DNA of 64,000 nucleotides from Streptomyces noursei (GCF_016917755.1 NZ_CP070326.1:868001-932000), one strand, 5' to 3'. Positions 1 through 8,182 are shown, counted from the stretch's first letter. Program-made: numbers and translations. The notes: a model not told the origin generated them from the letters alone.

Positions 1-57
1 GAGCCGCCGGAGGGCGGCGGCACCCGCATCGTGTGGTGCGTTCCGCTGCCCGACTGA
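1..57 (+). CDS. Sensor histidine kinase, C-terminal end only (partial)
   Basis: Only the last 18 codons are inside the window, and they read without interruption to a TGA stop at 55-57. The tail (GGGTRIVWCVPL) looks like the final beta-strand of a GHKL ATPase domain, as in DevS-type sensor kinases. It converges on the DevR-like regulator next door, which supports a two-component pair. The assignment rests on about 18 residues and the neighbour, so it is an inference. Confidence 0.5.
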   Translation, partial: EPPEGGGTRIVWCVPLPD

Positions 58-122
58 CCGCCCACCGGGGCGGCCCGCCCCGAGGAGGGCCGGTCAGTCG
101 CCGGCCGCTCCCGGTGCCCGGC

Positions 123-857
123 TCACGCCCGCGGCTCCTTCAGCCGTTCGGCGACCATCGCGGCCTGGACCCGGCGGCCCACCCCGAGCTTGCCGAGGAT
201 CGCGGACACCCGGTTCTTGATCGTCTTCTCGGCGAGGAACAATCGGTCCGCGATCTGACGGTTCGTCAATCCCTCGCCGATCAGGTCGAGTACCTCCCGC
301 TCGCGGGGCGAGAGCCGGTCCAGCGCGGACGGCGGCGCATCGTCCGCCTGGTCCCGGACCGGGCCGCGCAGCCGCTCCATCACCCGCGTCGCGGTGCGCG
401 GATCCAACATCGACTGCCCCGCCGCCACCGTGCGGACCGCACGCACCAACGCCGTGCCGTCGATCTGCTTGAGGACATAGCCCGCGGCCCCGGCCATGAT
501 GGCGTCGAACAGCGCCTCGTCATCGTCGAAGGAGGTCAGCATCAGGCAGGCGAGCTCCGGCACGCGGGCCCGCAACTCCCGGCAGATCTCGATCCCCTCG
601 TGGTCCCCGTCCGGCCCTTCGGTACCGCCCAGCCGCACGTCGAGGATGGCCACCTGCGGACGGACCGCCGGCACCCGGGCGAGGGCCTGCCGACCGTCCC
701 CCGCCTCCCCCACGACCTCGATGTCGCCTTCGGCCTCCAGAAGGTCCCGCACTCCTCGGCGCACCACCTCGTGGTCGTCGAGGATGAAGACGCGCAGTGG
801 CGCCTCCGGACCGGCGACGGGATGAGCGGTGGCGGGCTGGACGGACTGCTGGTTCAT
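123..857 (-). CDS. DevR/OsdR-like LuxR-family response regulator
   Basis: This 244-residue NarL/LuxR-type response regulator is probably a hypoxia or stress regulator of the DevR (DosR)/OsdR family. The receiver domain spans about residues 20-140, with acidic residues D27-D28, phosphoacceptor D73, T108 and K130. The LuxR helix-turn-helix spans about 182-226 (start LSPREREVLDLI). The stretch TSFDDDEALFDAIMAGAAGY is characteristic of this subfamily. A short extra loop rich in G and D follows D73, which may be a lineage feature. Upstream in-frame codons to 1178 run through the divergent gene, so the ATG at 857 is chosen. The gene diverges from a flavohemoprotein, and palindromes in the shared intergenic region are candidate binding sites. 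Confidence 0.88.
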   Translation of the reverse strand: MNQQSVQPATAHPVAGPEAPLRVFILDDHEVVRRGVRDLLEAEGDIEVVGEAGDGRQALARVPAVRPQVAILDVRLGGTEGPDGDHEGIEICRELRARVPELACLMLTSFDDDEALFDAIMAGAAGYVLKQIDGTALVRAVRTVAAGQSMLDPRTATRVMERLRGPVRDQADDAPPSALDRLSPREREVLDLIGEGLTNRQIADRLFLAEKTIKNRVSAILGKLGVGRRVQAAMVAERLKEPRA

Positions 858-942
858 GACTCTCGCTCTGTGGTTCTTCGCGGTTTCGGCCGGGCACAAG
901 GGGCCCGACCACGAGGTTTGTCGGCCTCGGCGGCCCGCGCAA

Positions 943-956
943 GGGCCGAACGGCCC
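943..956. promoter_or_regulatory. Palindrome GGGCCGAACGGCCC, candidate DevR/OsdR box
   Basis: A 14-base inverted repeat (GGGCC, GAAC core, GGCCC) lies between the response regulator and the flavohemoprotein. The identical 14-mer occurs at 2469-2482 upstream of the next gene. Position and repetition suggest the binding site of the adjacent regulator; this is inferred, not shown. Confidence 0.55.
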
Positions 957-968
957 TGGGGGAACGGG

Positions 969-979
969 GCCCTTCGGGC
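969..979. promoter_or_regulatory. Second inverted repeat GCCC-TTC-GGGC near the flavohemoprotein
   Basis: A short inverted repeat with a 3-base centre lies 12 bases after the first palindrome and about 50 bases before the flavohemoprotein start. DosR-type regulators usually bind paired boxes, so this may be the second half of a tandem site. It is short enough to arise by chance in such GC-rich DNA. Confidence 0.35.
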
Positions 980-1027
980 ACGGCGGCGCGTTGCCATACT
1001 GACGCCCCCCGTCAGGAGGTCGTTCCC

Positions 1028-2428
1028 ATGCAGCAGCCCTACCAGCCCGCGCGCCCCGCCCCGTCCGAGGCGTCCGACAGGTCCACCCCCGGCACTGTCG
1101 GCGGCGAGTACCACGCCCTGCTCGCCCGGCACGACGCGATGCGGCTGCGGCAGCGCATCCTCGGACAAGGGCGGGCACCCGTACCGGATTTAGCCGCCAC
1201 CTCCTACGACGGCGCCGCGGACCAGCGGCTGATCACCCAGTATCTGGACCTGGTCACGCCCTTCGGGGACCTGATCGCCCACCTCTACGACGAGATGTTC
1301 GCCCGGTGGCCCTATCTGCGGTCGCTCTTCCCGGCGTCCATGGACTTCCAGCGCGCCCATCTCGCCCGCGCCTTCTGGTACTTGATCGAGAACCTGCACC
1401 GCCCCGCCGAGGTGGCCGCCTACTTCCGGCAGCTCGGCCACGACCACCGCAAGCTCGGCGTGCGCCCGGTGCACTACGAGGCGTTCGAGTCCGCGCTGGT
1501 CGCGGCGCTGCGGCGCACCGCCGGGCCCCGCTGGGCCGAGGCGGTGGAACAGGCGTGGGTGCGGATGCTGCGCTTCGCGGTGGCCTCGATGGTCGAGGGC
1601 GCCGACGCCGCGATCGCCGAACCCCCGTGCTGGCCGGGCACGGTGACCACCCATGAGCGGCGCCGCCCCGACCTCGCCGTGCTGCGGCTCCGGGTGCACG
1701 AGCCGTACGCGTACCGGGCCGGCCAGTACGCGGCGGTCGAGTCCCCGCTGATGCCCCAGGCGTGGCGGCACTACTCCTTCGCCTCCGCGCCGCGACCGGA
1801 CGGCGAGGTGGAGTTCCACATCCGCCGGACCGGTCCCGACGGGGTCAGCGAGGCGCTGGTGAATCGGACCAGGGTCGGCGACGTCCTACGGCTGGGGCCC
1901 GCGCACGGCACGATGACGCTCAAGGAGGAGGACCACCCGCGCGACCTGCTGATGGTGGCCGGCGGCACCGGGTGGGCGCCGGTCAGGGCACTGCTGGAGG
2001 AGTGGGCGAGCCGCCGCTCGTCGGGCGGCCTCCCGCTGCGCCCGCCGGGCCGGGTGCACCTCTTTGTGGGCGCCCGCAACCGGGCCGAACTGTACGACGC
2101 CGAGACGCTGTCCCAGTTGGCGGCGCGGCACGGCCGGCTGCGGGTGGTCCGGGTGCTGGACGACGACCCCGTCACACCGGCCGACGGCCCGATGGGCGAG
2201 TACGGTCCGCTGGCCGAGGCGGTGGCCCGGGACGGGCAGTGGTCCGGCCATGTCGCCTTCGTCAGCGGTCCGGCCGGCATGGTCGGTGCCACGGTCGCCC
2301 GGCTGGTCGCGGGCGGCATGCTGGCCGACCGCATCCGCCACGACCCGGTGCCGGACCTGATGACCTCGTCGGCCGGCCGCCCCGAGGCGCACTCGGCCGA
2401 CGAGGCGGTGGCCGGCGCGGCACGCTGA
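1028..2428 (+). CDS. Flavohemoprotein (globin fused to FAD/NAD reductase)
   Basis: The 466-residue protein matches the flavohemoglobin family, which uses NAD(P)H and FAD to reduce globin haem for NO dioxygenation or oxygen chemistry. An N-terminal tail of about 55 residues precedes a globin domain (about 60-190), with the proximal histidine region HDHRKLGVRPVHY near residue 140. The FAD-binding motif RHYSFASAP is near 246, and the nucleotide-binding motif GGTGWAP is near 316. The AGGAGG site at 1014-1019 supports the ATG at 1028. Codon 55 (1190-1192) is a TTA leucine codon, rare in Streptomyces and normally read only when bldA tRNA is present. The gene diverges from the DevR-like regulator and has candidate boxes upstream. 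Confidence 0.88.
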   Translation: MQQPYQPARPAPSEASDRSTPGTVGGEYHALLARHDAMRLRQRILGQGRAPVPDLAATSYDGAADQRLITQYLDLVTPFGDLIAHLYDEMFARWPYLRSLFPASMDFQRAHLARAFWYLIENLHRPAEVAAYFRQLGHDHRKLGVRPVHYEAFESALVAALRRTAGPRWAEAVEQAWVRMLRFAVASMVEGADAAIAEPPCWPGTVTTHERRRPDLAVLRLRVHEPYAYRAGQYAAVESPLMPQAWRHYSFASAPRPDGEVEFHIRRTGPDGVSEALVNRTRVGDVLRLGPAHGTMTLKEEDHPRDLLMVAGGTGWAPVRALLEEWASRRSSGGLPLRPPGRVHLFVGARNRAELYDAETLSQLAARHGRLRVVRVLDDDPVTPADGPMGEYGPLAEAVARDGQWSGHVAFVSGPAGMVGATVARLVAGGMLADRIRHDPVPDLMTSSAGRPEAHSADEAVAGAAR

Positions 2429-2468
2429 CCCGAACCGGGCCGTGATGAACACGGAATCGCCACGGTCC

Positions 2469-2482
2469 GGGCCGAACGGCCC
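2469..2482. promoter_or_regulatory. Palindrome GGGCCGAACGGCCC, second copy
   Basis: This is an exact copy of the 14-base palindrome at 943-956, placed about 95 bases before the GTG start of the PPOX-fold gene. It supports joint control of the flavohemoprotein and this gene by one regulator, most simply the adjacent DevR-like protein. Confidence 0.55.
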
Positions 2483-2577
2483 CTGGCAGCCCTGCGCCGG
2501 GGGCCGTCTACTGACAGACAGGTCCAGCGCCTCGACGACCTCGACAGCCTCGCCAAACTCAGGACAGGGAGCACGCC

Positions 2578-3063
2578 GTGAACGACACCCCGGCCCGGCA
2601 CACCACCGGCATCACCACCGACACCGCATGGGTGGCCTGGGCCGACCGCGAGGCGTCCCGCCGCAGCACCGAACTGGACCGCACCGAGGCCCTGCGGCTG
2701 TTGGGCAGCGTGTCGCTGGGCCGCATCGTCTTCACCCAGGACGCGCTCCCGGCCATCCGCCCGGTGAACCACCTCCTCCACCACGGCGAGGTGATCATCC
2801 GCACCCACGAGGGCGCCGCGCTGGCCACCCTCACCGAGCACGCGGACGCCGAAGGCGTGGTCGTCGCCTACGAGGCCGACGCCATCGACCCGGCCACCCA
2901 CTGCGGCTGGAGCGTAGTGGTGACCGGCTACTGCCACCTGGTGACGGACCCCGCCGACCTGGACCACTACCAGGCATTGCTGCACCCCTGGACCGACCAC
3001 CGCATGACCCACGCCCTGCGCATCCGCCCGGACCTGGTCACCGGGGTGCGACTGTCCCGCTAG
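2578..3063 (+). CDS. Pyridoxamine 5'-phosphate oxidase-fold flavin/deazaflavin-binding protein
   Basis: This 161-residue protein has the split beta-barrel pattern of the PPOX/flavin-reductase-like superfamily: a central LGSVSLGRIVFT strand, then PAIRPVNHLL and a GWSVVVTGYCHLV strand. Members bind FMN, F420 or haem, and many in actinobacteria belong to dormancy or hypoxia regulons. The start is a GTG after a weak GGACAGGGAG site. The specific substrate cannot be read from the sequence. The upstream palindrome shared with the flavohemoprotein suggests co-regulation. Confidence 0.82.
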   Translation: MNDTPARHTTGITTDTAWVAWADREASRRSTELDRTEALRLLGSVSLGRIVFTQDALPAIRPVNHLLHHGEVIIRTHEGAALATLTEHADAEGVVVAYEADAIDPATHCGWSVVVTGYCHLVTDPADLDHYQALLHPWTDHRMTHALRIRPDLVTGVRLSR

Positions 3064-3391
3064 GCCGTGTCCGATGGGGCAAGGCCGGACAGACACCAGG
3101 GCGCTTCTGGGCACCCTGCCCTGACCCTACGCGCCGCTCGTCAGCCGTGCAGCCGCGTTGCCTGGGCGACGACCCGGGCCTCGTAACGCCGTGCGTCTCA
3201 CCGCCCAGGAACCCGATGCCCCACGCGACGACGCCTTGTGGTGGCCGCGCCCCGTGGCGGAAGCCTTCCGGGGCGACCGCCCACCGCGACGTTAGTGGGC
3301 CGTTAGTCGCACAGCAACGAATCAGCAGCAGCGGCCGACAGTCTTGTTCCCACGCACCCACCGCAGCACCCCCGGACAGCAGGGAAAGAAC
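3064..3391. other. Intergenic stretch, no gene seen
   Basis: I see no convincing reading frame, hairpin terminator or repeat here. The last 100 bases probably hold the promoter of the lipoprotein gene. Confidence 0.4.
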
Positions 3392-3748
3392 ATGTCGCAC
3401 CGTGCCACGCTCCACCGCACCCGCAAGGCCGCCGCCGCCCTGGTGATCGCCGTCGCCGCCTTCGGGCTCACCGCCTGTCAGGAAGGCGGCACCAACGCCT
3501 CGCCCTCGTCCAGCGCCTCCGCCGCTGCCGGCAGCGGCGTCAGTGCCGGCGCCGGCACCGCGCAGCCTTCCACCGCCACGCCCAAGACCAACCACAACAC
3601 CGCCCACCGCACGCCGTCGGGCACCGCCAAGAAGCCCGACGGACGGTGCACCAACCAGATCAACTACGCGGGCGACCCGCGGTCCAACGCCGAGATCAAC
3701 ACGATCGGCGAGAAGACCGGCTACTGCCCTCCCGTCCAACACCGCTAA
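3392..3748 (+). CDS. Small secreted lipoprotein of unknown function
   Basis: The 118-residue product has a basic start, a hydrophobic segment (AAALVIAVAAFG) and a lipobox LTAC with the cysteine near residue 29, so it should be lipidated and anchored outside the membrane. A linker rich in Ser, Ala, Thr and Gly (about 35-85) leads to a short conserved-looking tail with two cysteines (CTNQINYAGDPRSNAEINTI, then GYC). An AGGGAAAG site supports the ATG at 3392 over the in-frame start at 3344. I do not recognise a function. Confidence 0.75.
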   Translation: MSHRATLHRTRKAAAALVIAVAAFGLTACQEGGTNASPSSSASAAAGSGVSAGAGTAQPSTATPKTNHNTAHRTPSGTAKKPDGRCTNQINYAGDPRSNAEINTIGEKTGYCPPVQHR

Positions 3749-3854
3749 GTCCCTGGAATACCGGCCCTCTTCAGCGGAAAGTTCCTACGGAGCAGGTCCC
3801 TTCGTCGCCACCGCACGCCGATACTGATCCGACGCCTATGCGAAGGAGATGGAC

Positions 3855-4205
3855 ATGACCGATGACGAGCAGCGGCTGGCCGCGCTCTTCAACACCCTGC
3901 CCGGCTACTCCGAGCCCAACTTCTGGCGCGGCGTGAAGGCCGCCGCGGGCCTTGCCCGGATACGTTCGACGATGTCCTTCGCGGTCCGCGAGGCCGCAAA
4001 GGACAACTTCGAGCCTCTTGCCGGGCTGGCCCTCGACGCCTTCGGCCAGGACGCTCGCCACGAGGCTCTCGTCGACGCCCTCGCAGAGCACCTCGGCGGC
4101 ACCCTCCAGGCCCGTGTCTGGATCACCGACGCCGTCGCCGCGGCCGGCCGGATCAAGCGGACCGGCAGCGCCGACCCGCTCGGGGCCCTCACCAAGAAGT
4201 GGTGA
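3855..4205 (+). CDS. Small soluble protein of unknown function
   Basis: The frame encodes 116 residues with no signal peptide or membrane segment and an alanine-rich helical look. The ATG at 3855 is 7 bases after a GAAGGAG site. The alternative ATG at 3849 is too close to that site. Coding bias and a clean stop support a real gene, but I recognise no motif. It sits alone between the lipoprotein and an amidase stump. Confidence 0.6.
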   Translation: MTDDEQRLAALFNTLPGYSEPNFWRGVKAAAGLARIRSTMSFAVREAAKDNFEPLAGLALDAFGQDARHEALVDALAEHLGGTLQARVWITDAVAAAGRIKRTGSADPLGALTKKW

Positions 4206-4336
4206 CCGGGCCCGCACCTGCCCTCTCGACAGGTGCGACGCCCCACTGAACTCCCGGTCACGGCCGACCAGTTGCCCTCTCATCCGCACCTGACCACCTA
4301 CCGGCCCCTACCGGCTTCTACCGCGCCCCGCCCGAC

Positions 4337-4962
4337 CCGGTCCGGCGCTCGGTGCGCATGCCCGCGGCCTTCAACGGAGTGGCCGCGCTGAAGCCGAGCT
4401 ACGGCCGCTTCGCCGCCGACCACCGCATCATGGGCCAGGAGTCGATGTCGGCCTCCCAACTCATCCCCGTAGACGGCCCGATCGCCCGCTCGGTCGCCGA
4501 CCTGCGCGCGGCCTACGAGGCGCTGGCGGGCGCAGACCTGGAGGACCCGCGGGCGGTCCCGGTACCCGCATACGGCCCCCGCCCCACCGGCCCTCTCAAG
4601 GTCGGCATCGTGGCCGACCCGGCCGGAGTCGGCGTCCACCCCCAGATCCGCGCCGCCATCGACGAGGCGGCCACCGCCCTGGAGCGGGCGGGCTACGCCG
4701 TGGAGGAGGTGCAGATCCCCCGGCTGTCCGAGACCCTGGAGTGTTACGGCAAGCTCATCATGACCGAGTTCGGCATGAAGTGGCCGCGCATCAGGAAACC
4801 GCTCACCGAGAAGGGCGCCCAGCACCTGGACCTGCTCATGGAACGCGCCCCGCACACCGAGCTCGCCGAGTTCCTCGGGCAGACCGGCGCCCGCCTCGGC
4901 ATCCAACGTGACTGGGCCAAGTTCCTGGACTCCTACCCACTGCTCCTCGGGGCCACCTGCCC
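4337..4962 (+). pseudogene. Amidase-signature enzyme, internal fragment
   Basis: About 210 residues match the middle of the amidase signature family, which hydrolyses amides with a Ser-Ser-Lys triad. The fragment begins at the region that follows the catalytic serines (SVRMPAAFNGVAALKPSYGR) and continues through VDGPIARSVADL to about PLLLGATCP. The N-terminal part with the lysine and the first serine is absent, and no start codon or ribosome site precedes it. After 4962 the frame drifts into unrelated sequence. Both ends are missing, so no active enzyme is expected. Confidence 0.75.
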
Positions 4963-5210
4963 CCCGGCGACGGGGCAGGGCGGACACCAGTACCGAGCCC
5001 TCCCCCACCGTTCGCACCCGGCCCCAGAGCAAGGCGGCGCAGCATGCCGACGACAGGTCGGCAGCAGGTCGACGGGATGTCGGGCCTCCGGCGCGGTTGT
5101 CGGTGATCCATAGGTGATGTGTCGGTGGCCGCTGGAACCATGGACGACCAGCCGCTCCCTCCGGAGCGACCGTGCCCCTTTCGACCTTCCGAGCAACGGA
5201 GCGCACCGTC

Positions 5211-6173
5211 ATGTCGTCCCCATCCCCCATCCCCGCCTGGGATGTTCACCGGCTACCGCGCGCCGAAGGCGGCGTCTACCTCGTCACCGGCGGCAACGCG
5301 GGCATCGGGTACTTCGTCGCGGAGCAGCTCTCCGCCACCGGGGCCACCATCGTGCTGGGCAGCCGGGACACGGCGAAAGCCGAAGCAGCCATGGCCTCGA
5401 TCCGCTCGCGTGTGCCCGGCGCGCGGGTACGTGCCGTTCGGCTGGACCTCGCCGATCTTTCGTCGCTCAGCACAGTGGTGGACTCGCTGGAGACACATCG
5501 CCTCGACGCGGTGGTCCACAACGCCGGCGTCGCACTCGATGACCCACCACGTCGCGAAACCAGGGACGGCCATGAGGTCATGTTCGGCACCAATCACCTC
5601 GGGCACTTCGCGCTGACCGCCCGGCTGATGCCGCTGCTGTCGGCCGCACCGGCGGCACGCATCGTGACCGTCGGCAGTTTCGCCGCGAAATCGGAACGGC
5701 TGGACCTGGACGACCTTCAGTCCCAGCGGGACTATCGGGCCAAGCGCAGCTACGGACGTTCCAAGCTGGCCCAGATGTACTTCGGACTCGAACTCGACCG
5801 CCGCCTGCGCACCGCCGGCAGCTCGACGGCGAGCGTGGTGGTCCATCCCGGCGGCGCCCTGGACTCCCTCACCCCGTCACGACCGCCCGTCCATGTACGA
5901 CGTGTCGGTGCGCGACTGGGCGCGGCCCCCGCCGCCCTTCTCGTTCAGGGAAAGCACACCGCCGCCTGGCCCGCGGTCCGAGCGGTGCTCGACCCGGCCG
6001 TGCGCGGCGGGCAGTTGTGGGGACCTCGCCTGTTCGGGCTGCGCGGCGCCCCCAGGCAAGAAACGGTATGGAGTCATCTCGCCGACACCGCCGTCGCCAG
6101 CCGACTCTGGGACGCCAGCTGCGACCTGACCGGCCTCGCCCCCGACCCCGACCCCGACCCGCTGCACGGATAG
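5211..6173 (+). CDS. Short-chain dehydrogenase/reductase (SDR)
   Basis: The 320-residue enzyme is an SDR of the retinol-dehydrogenase-like type, acting on NAD(P)-linked alcohol or carbonyl substrates that cannot be named from sequence. The nucleotide motif VTGGNAGIGYF is near residues 24-34, HNAG lies near 103, and the catalytic YxxxK is in RSYGRSKLAQM near 183-187. The C-terminal third is longer than in classical SDRs. The ATG at 5211 has a GGAG about 9 bases upstream; a GTG at 5172 is the alternative. The next gene is a broken TetR, possibly its former regulator. Confidence 0.85.
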   Translation: MSSPSPIPAWDVHRLPRAEGGVYLVTGGNAGIGYFVAEQLSATGATIVLGSRDTAKAEAAMASIRSRVPGARVRAVRLDLADLSSLSTVVDSLETHRLDAVVHNAGVALDDPPRRETRDGHEVMFGTNHLGHFALTARLMPLLSAAPAARIVTVGSFAAKSERLDLDDLQSQRDYRAKRSYGRSKLAQMYFGLELDRRLRTAGSSTASVVVHPGGALDSLTPSRPPVHVRRVGARLGAAPAALLVQGKHTAAWPAVRAVLDPAVRGGQLWGPRLFGLRGAPRQETVWSHLADTAVASRLWDASCDLTGLAPDPDPDPLHG

Positions 6174-6274
6174 CCCCGCCAGCCGCACCGCGACCAACCC
6201 ACCTGCTCGAATTGCACCACGGGAGCCTGCGCTGCACGGGGCATTGCGCCCCGGCACGCGACGGGACAGCGACC

Positions 6275-6312
6275 TGAACATGTTCAGTGAACGCGTTCAG
6301 TGAACGCGTTCA
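6275..6312. promoter_or_regulatory. Three tandem 12-bp palindromes at a TetR start
   Basis: TGAACATGTTCA (6275-6286) is followed by TGAACGCGTTCA twice (6288-6299 and 6301-6312), each separated by one G, giving a 13-base period. These look like TetR-family operators placed over the start codon of the downstream TetR gene. The last two units are an exact 13-base duplication. Confidence 0.6.
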
Positions 6313-6590
6313 GTCACGTGCGGCGCAGCGACAGGCGACGCGCCAGAGGGTGCTTTCCGCGGCTGAGCGGCTGTTCCGCGACCAGGGGTTCGGGGCCACC
6401 ACGGTCCGGCAGATCGCTACCGATGCGGCAGTCAGCACCGGGACGGTGATGTCGGTCGGCGACAAGGACGCACTTCTCGTCGCGATCTTCGATAGCTGGA
6501 TCGACGCAGTGCACCGCGCCAGAACCGACGACCAAGACGAAACCGTCGCCCCACTGCCCGCAGGCACCAAGGCGAGCAGGGCAGCAAGCA
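6287..6590 (+). pseudogene. TetR-family regulator, N-terminal remnant
   Basis: The frame from GTG 6287 gives an intact TetR DNA-binding domain (RVLSAAERLFRDQGFGATTV, then STGTVMSVGDKDALLVAIFD) and stops resembling a regulator after about 90 residues. The ligand-binding domain is gone; sequence then runs into a Thr/Ala-rich repeat and a fragment of another gene. Removing one copy of the 13-base duplication at the start would place ATG 6280 in frame (MFSERVQSRAAQ), so the original start was probably that ATG. The intact HTH might still be made but is unlikely to sense a ligand. Confidence 0.65.
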
Positions 6591-6636
6591 CCGCAGCAGG
6601 CACCGCAGCAGACGCGGCCTCGGTGGCCGGCAGCCC

Positions 6637-6975
6637 GGTGACGCCTACGCCCAGGGCGCCGAGGACGCCCTCGACGCCTGGCGGACCGAAGGCGCCGTGG
6701 AGCGTCAGATGCCGATGCCGGGTGGCGGACAGGGGCCGTTGGTCACGGACCTGCACCTGCTGGAGGCGACACTCCACGGCTGGGACGTGGCCACCGCGAC
6801 CGGCCAGGACCGCCGCGGGGACCCGGATGCTGTCCAGGCCGTCCATCAGCGCTGGTACGGCAGGTTCCCCGACGCGCTCCGGTCCCAGACCAGGCTGTTC
6901 GGCCCGTCCAGGCCCGTCCCCGAGGGAGCTCCCGCCCTCGACGAGATCGCCGCCTACTTCGGTCGCACCGTCTGA
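6637..6975 (+). pseudogene. TIGR03086/maleylpyruvate-isomerase-type protein, C-terminal remnant
   Basis: About 112 residues resemble the C-terminal half of the mycothiol-dependent maleylpyruvate isomerase/DinB-like family (TIGR03086 type): DLHLLEATLHGWDVATATGQ followed by ALDEIAAYFGRTV. The N-terminal metal-binding half is missing. It is read in a different frame from the TetR stump in front of it. The junction at about 6580-6636 is a short tandem repeat of GCAGCA/CACC units. Confidence 0.6.
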
Positions 6976-7029
6976 AACGGCACTCGCCAGGCAGCGCCAC
7001 CAACGAACCGCCCCCAACTGCCTGACGGG

Positions 7030-7383
7030 TCACTCCTCCAAGGCTGTCGCCAGGCGGTCGAGGTCGGCGAGGAGCGCCGGCAGGCGCTGGGGCGGAATGG
7101 CCTCGACCATGCGGTTTTCGATGCCGTAGACGGCGGCCTGAACCGCGGCCAGGCGCCTGTGACCCTCCTCCGTGAGATGGGTGGGCAGGGCACGGCCATG
7201 GTCGGCGGTGGCCGGGCGGGTGATCAGGCCGGCTTCCTGCAGACCCCGAAGGACGACGCTGCCGGACTGCCTGGTGACGAAGGTCGCGCGGGCGAGTTCG
7301 GCGTTGGACATGCCTGGACGCAGGGCCAGGAGCTCCAGGGTGGCGTACTGCGGCACTGCAAGTCCGCGATGTGGCAGAACAGC
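7030..7383 (-). pseudogene. MarR-family regulator lacking its N-terminus
   Basis: On the minus strand about 117 residues match MarR regulators from the second helix onward: GLAVPQYATLELLALRPGMS, the winged helix (ELARATFVTRQSGSVVLRGL, AGLITRPATADHGRAL) and the C-terminal dimer helices. The first dimerisation helix and the start codon are missing. At about 7383-7414 the frame meets a VOC-family remnant on the opposite strand that also lacks its start. A divergent pair was probably fused by one deletion. Confidence 0.65.
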
Positions 7384-7413
7384 ATCTGGGCTTGCGTCGG
7401 GCCGCGGTCTCAC

Positions 7414-7673
7414 CGCCGCACGCGGTCGTGTTCGACACCGAGCCGACCCCGTTCGCCGTCCGCGAGCCCCTCCCGGGCATCGACCTCGCCGACGCCGCAC
7501 GCCCCGGCCTCGGCGTGGTGCTCTGGTTCCGGACTCCCGACGCCCACCAGCTCCACGACCAACTCGTCGCCGCCGGAATCAAGATCCTCACCCCGATGGC
7601 GAACAGCCCCTTCGGGCCGATGTTCTCCTTCGAGGGCCCGGAGGGCTACACGCTCACCGCGCACGGAGGCTGA
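7414..7673 (+). pseudogene. VOC/glyoxalase-family protein lacking its N-terminus
   Basis: The segment encodes the C-terminal beta-alpha-beta half of a vicinal-oxygen-chelate protein: GLGVVLWFRTPDAHQLHDQL, then GIKILTPMANSPFGPMFSFE ending EGYTLTAHGG. The first half, which carries metal ligands, is absent and there is no ribosome site. It abuts the truncated MarR gene head to head. Confidence 0.65.
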
Positions 7674-8182
7674 CCGGAGCCAGTCCAACGGCAGAGCGCC
7701 AGGCGCCAGGCCGCACGAGAACCGCCCCGGCCCTCGGCAGGGGCGGCTCTCACGTGCGCTGCCCGTCCCTGGCAGCGGCTACGGCGCCCGGCGTTCACAC
7801 CCCAGCCGGCAGAACGTCACCGGCTGCAGCCCATCCCAGAGCCGGACGGACCGCGCGGCGCCACTGGATGCCGGCACAGGTGCACTCGCCGCGAAAGCCG
7901 TCTCGGACGCAGTGATCGGTAGGGACAGGGAAAGGGCGAGCAGCGCGGCTGTCGCAATGCGGTGGGGTCTGTTCGTGGAGGAACGGTACGACGCCACCCA
8001 CGCCGTTGGCGCGCACGGAACGAGGTCGTTCGCCCCCGGTGACGCACCGCTTCGTAGTCGGATTCCACCAACGAAGCGGTGACCGATGTCGGATGCCACC
8101 GCACACGGGCCGGTGTCTGGCTCGGGCGGCTCGGCAGGCGGAGTGTTGCGCCTGCCCTAATCGACCCATCCAGGGGGAACTC
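7674..8182. other. Gene-poor stretch with a signal-peptide-like remnant
   Basis: No intact gene is visible. On the minus strand between about 7980 and 7880 a frame reads RIATAALLALSLSLPITASE and then TAFAASAPVPASS, which resembles a Sec signal peptide with an A-F-A cleavage site. The product then ends in an unrelated cysteine-containing tail by 7779. This may be the stump of a secreted-protein gene. The final 20 bases hold the ribosome site of the monooxygenase gene. Confidence 0.35.

Noticed and set aside
6275..6313. A CRISPR-like or attachment-site repeat
   Set aside because: The units are short contiguous palindromes over a regulator start, without spacers or an integrase.
4337..8182. An insertion sequence as the cause of the gene stumps
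   Set aside because: No transposase frame, terminal inverted repeats or target duplications were seen.
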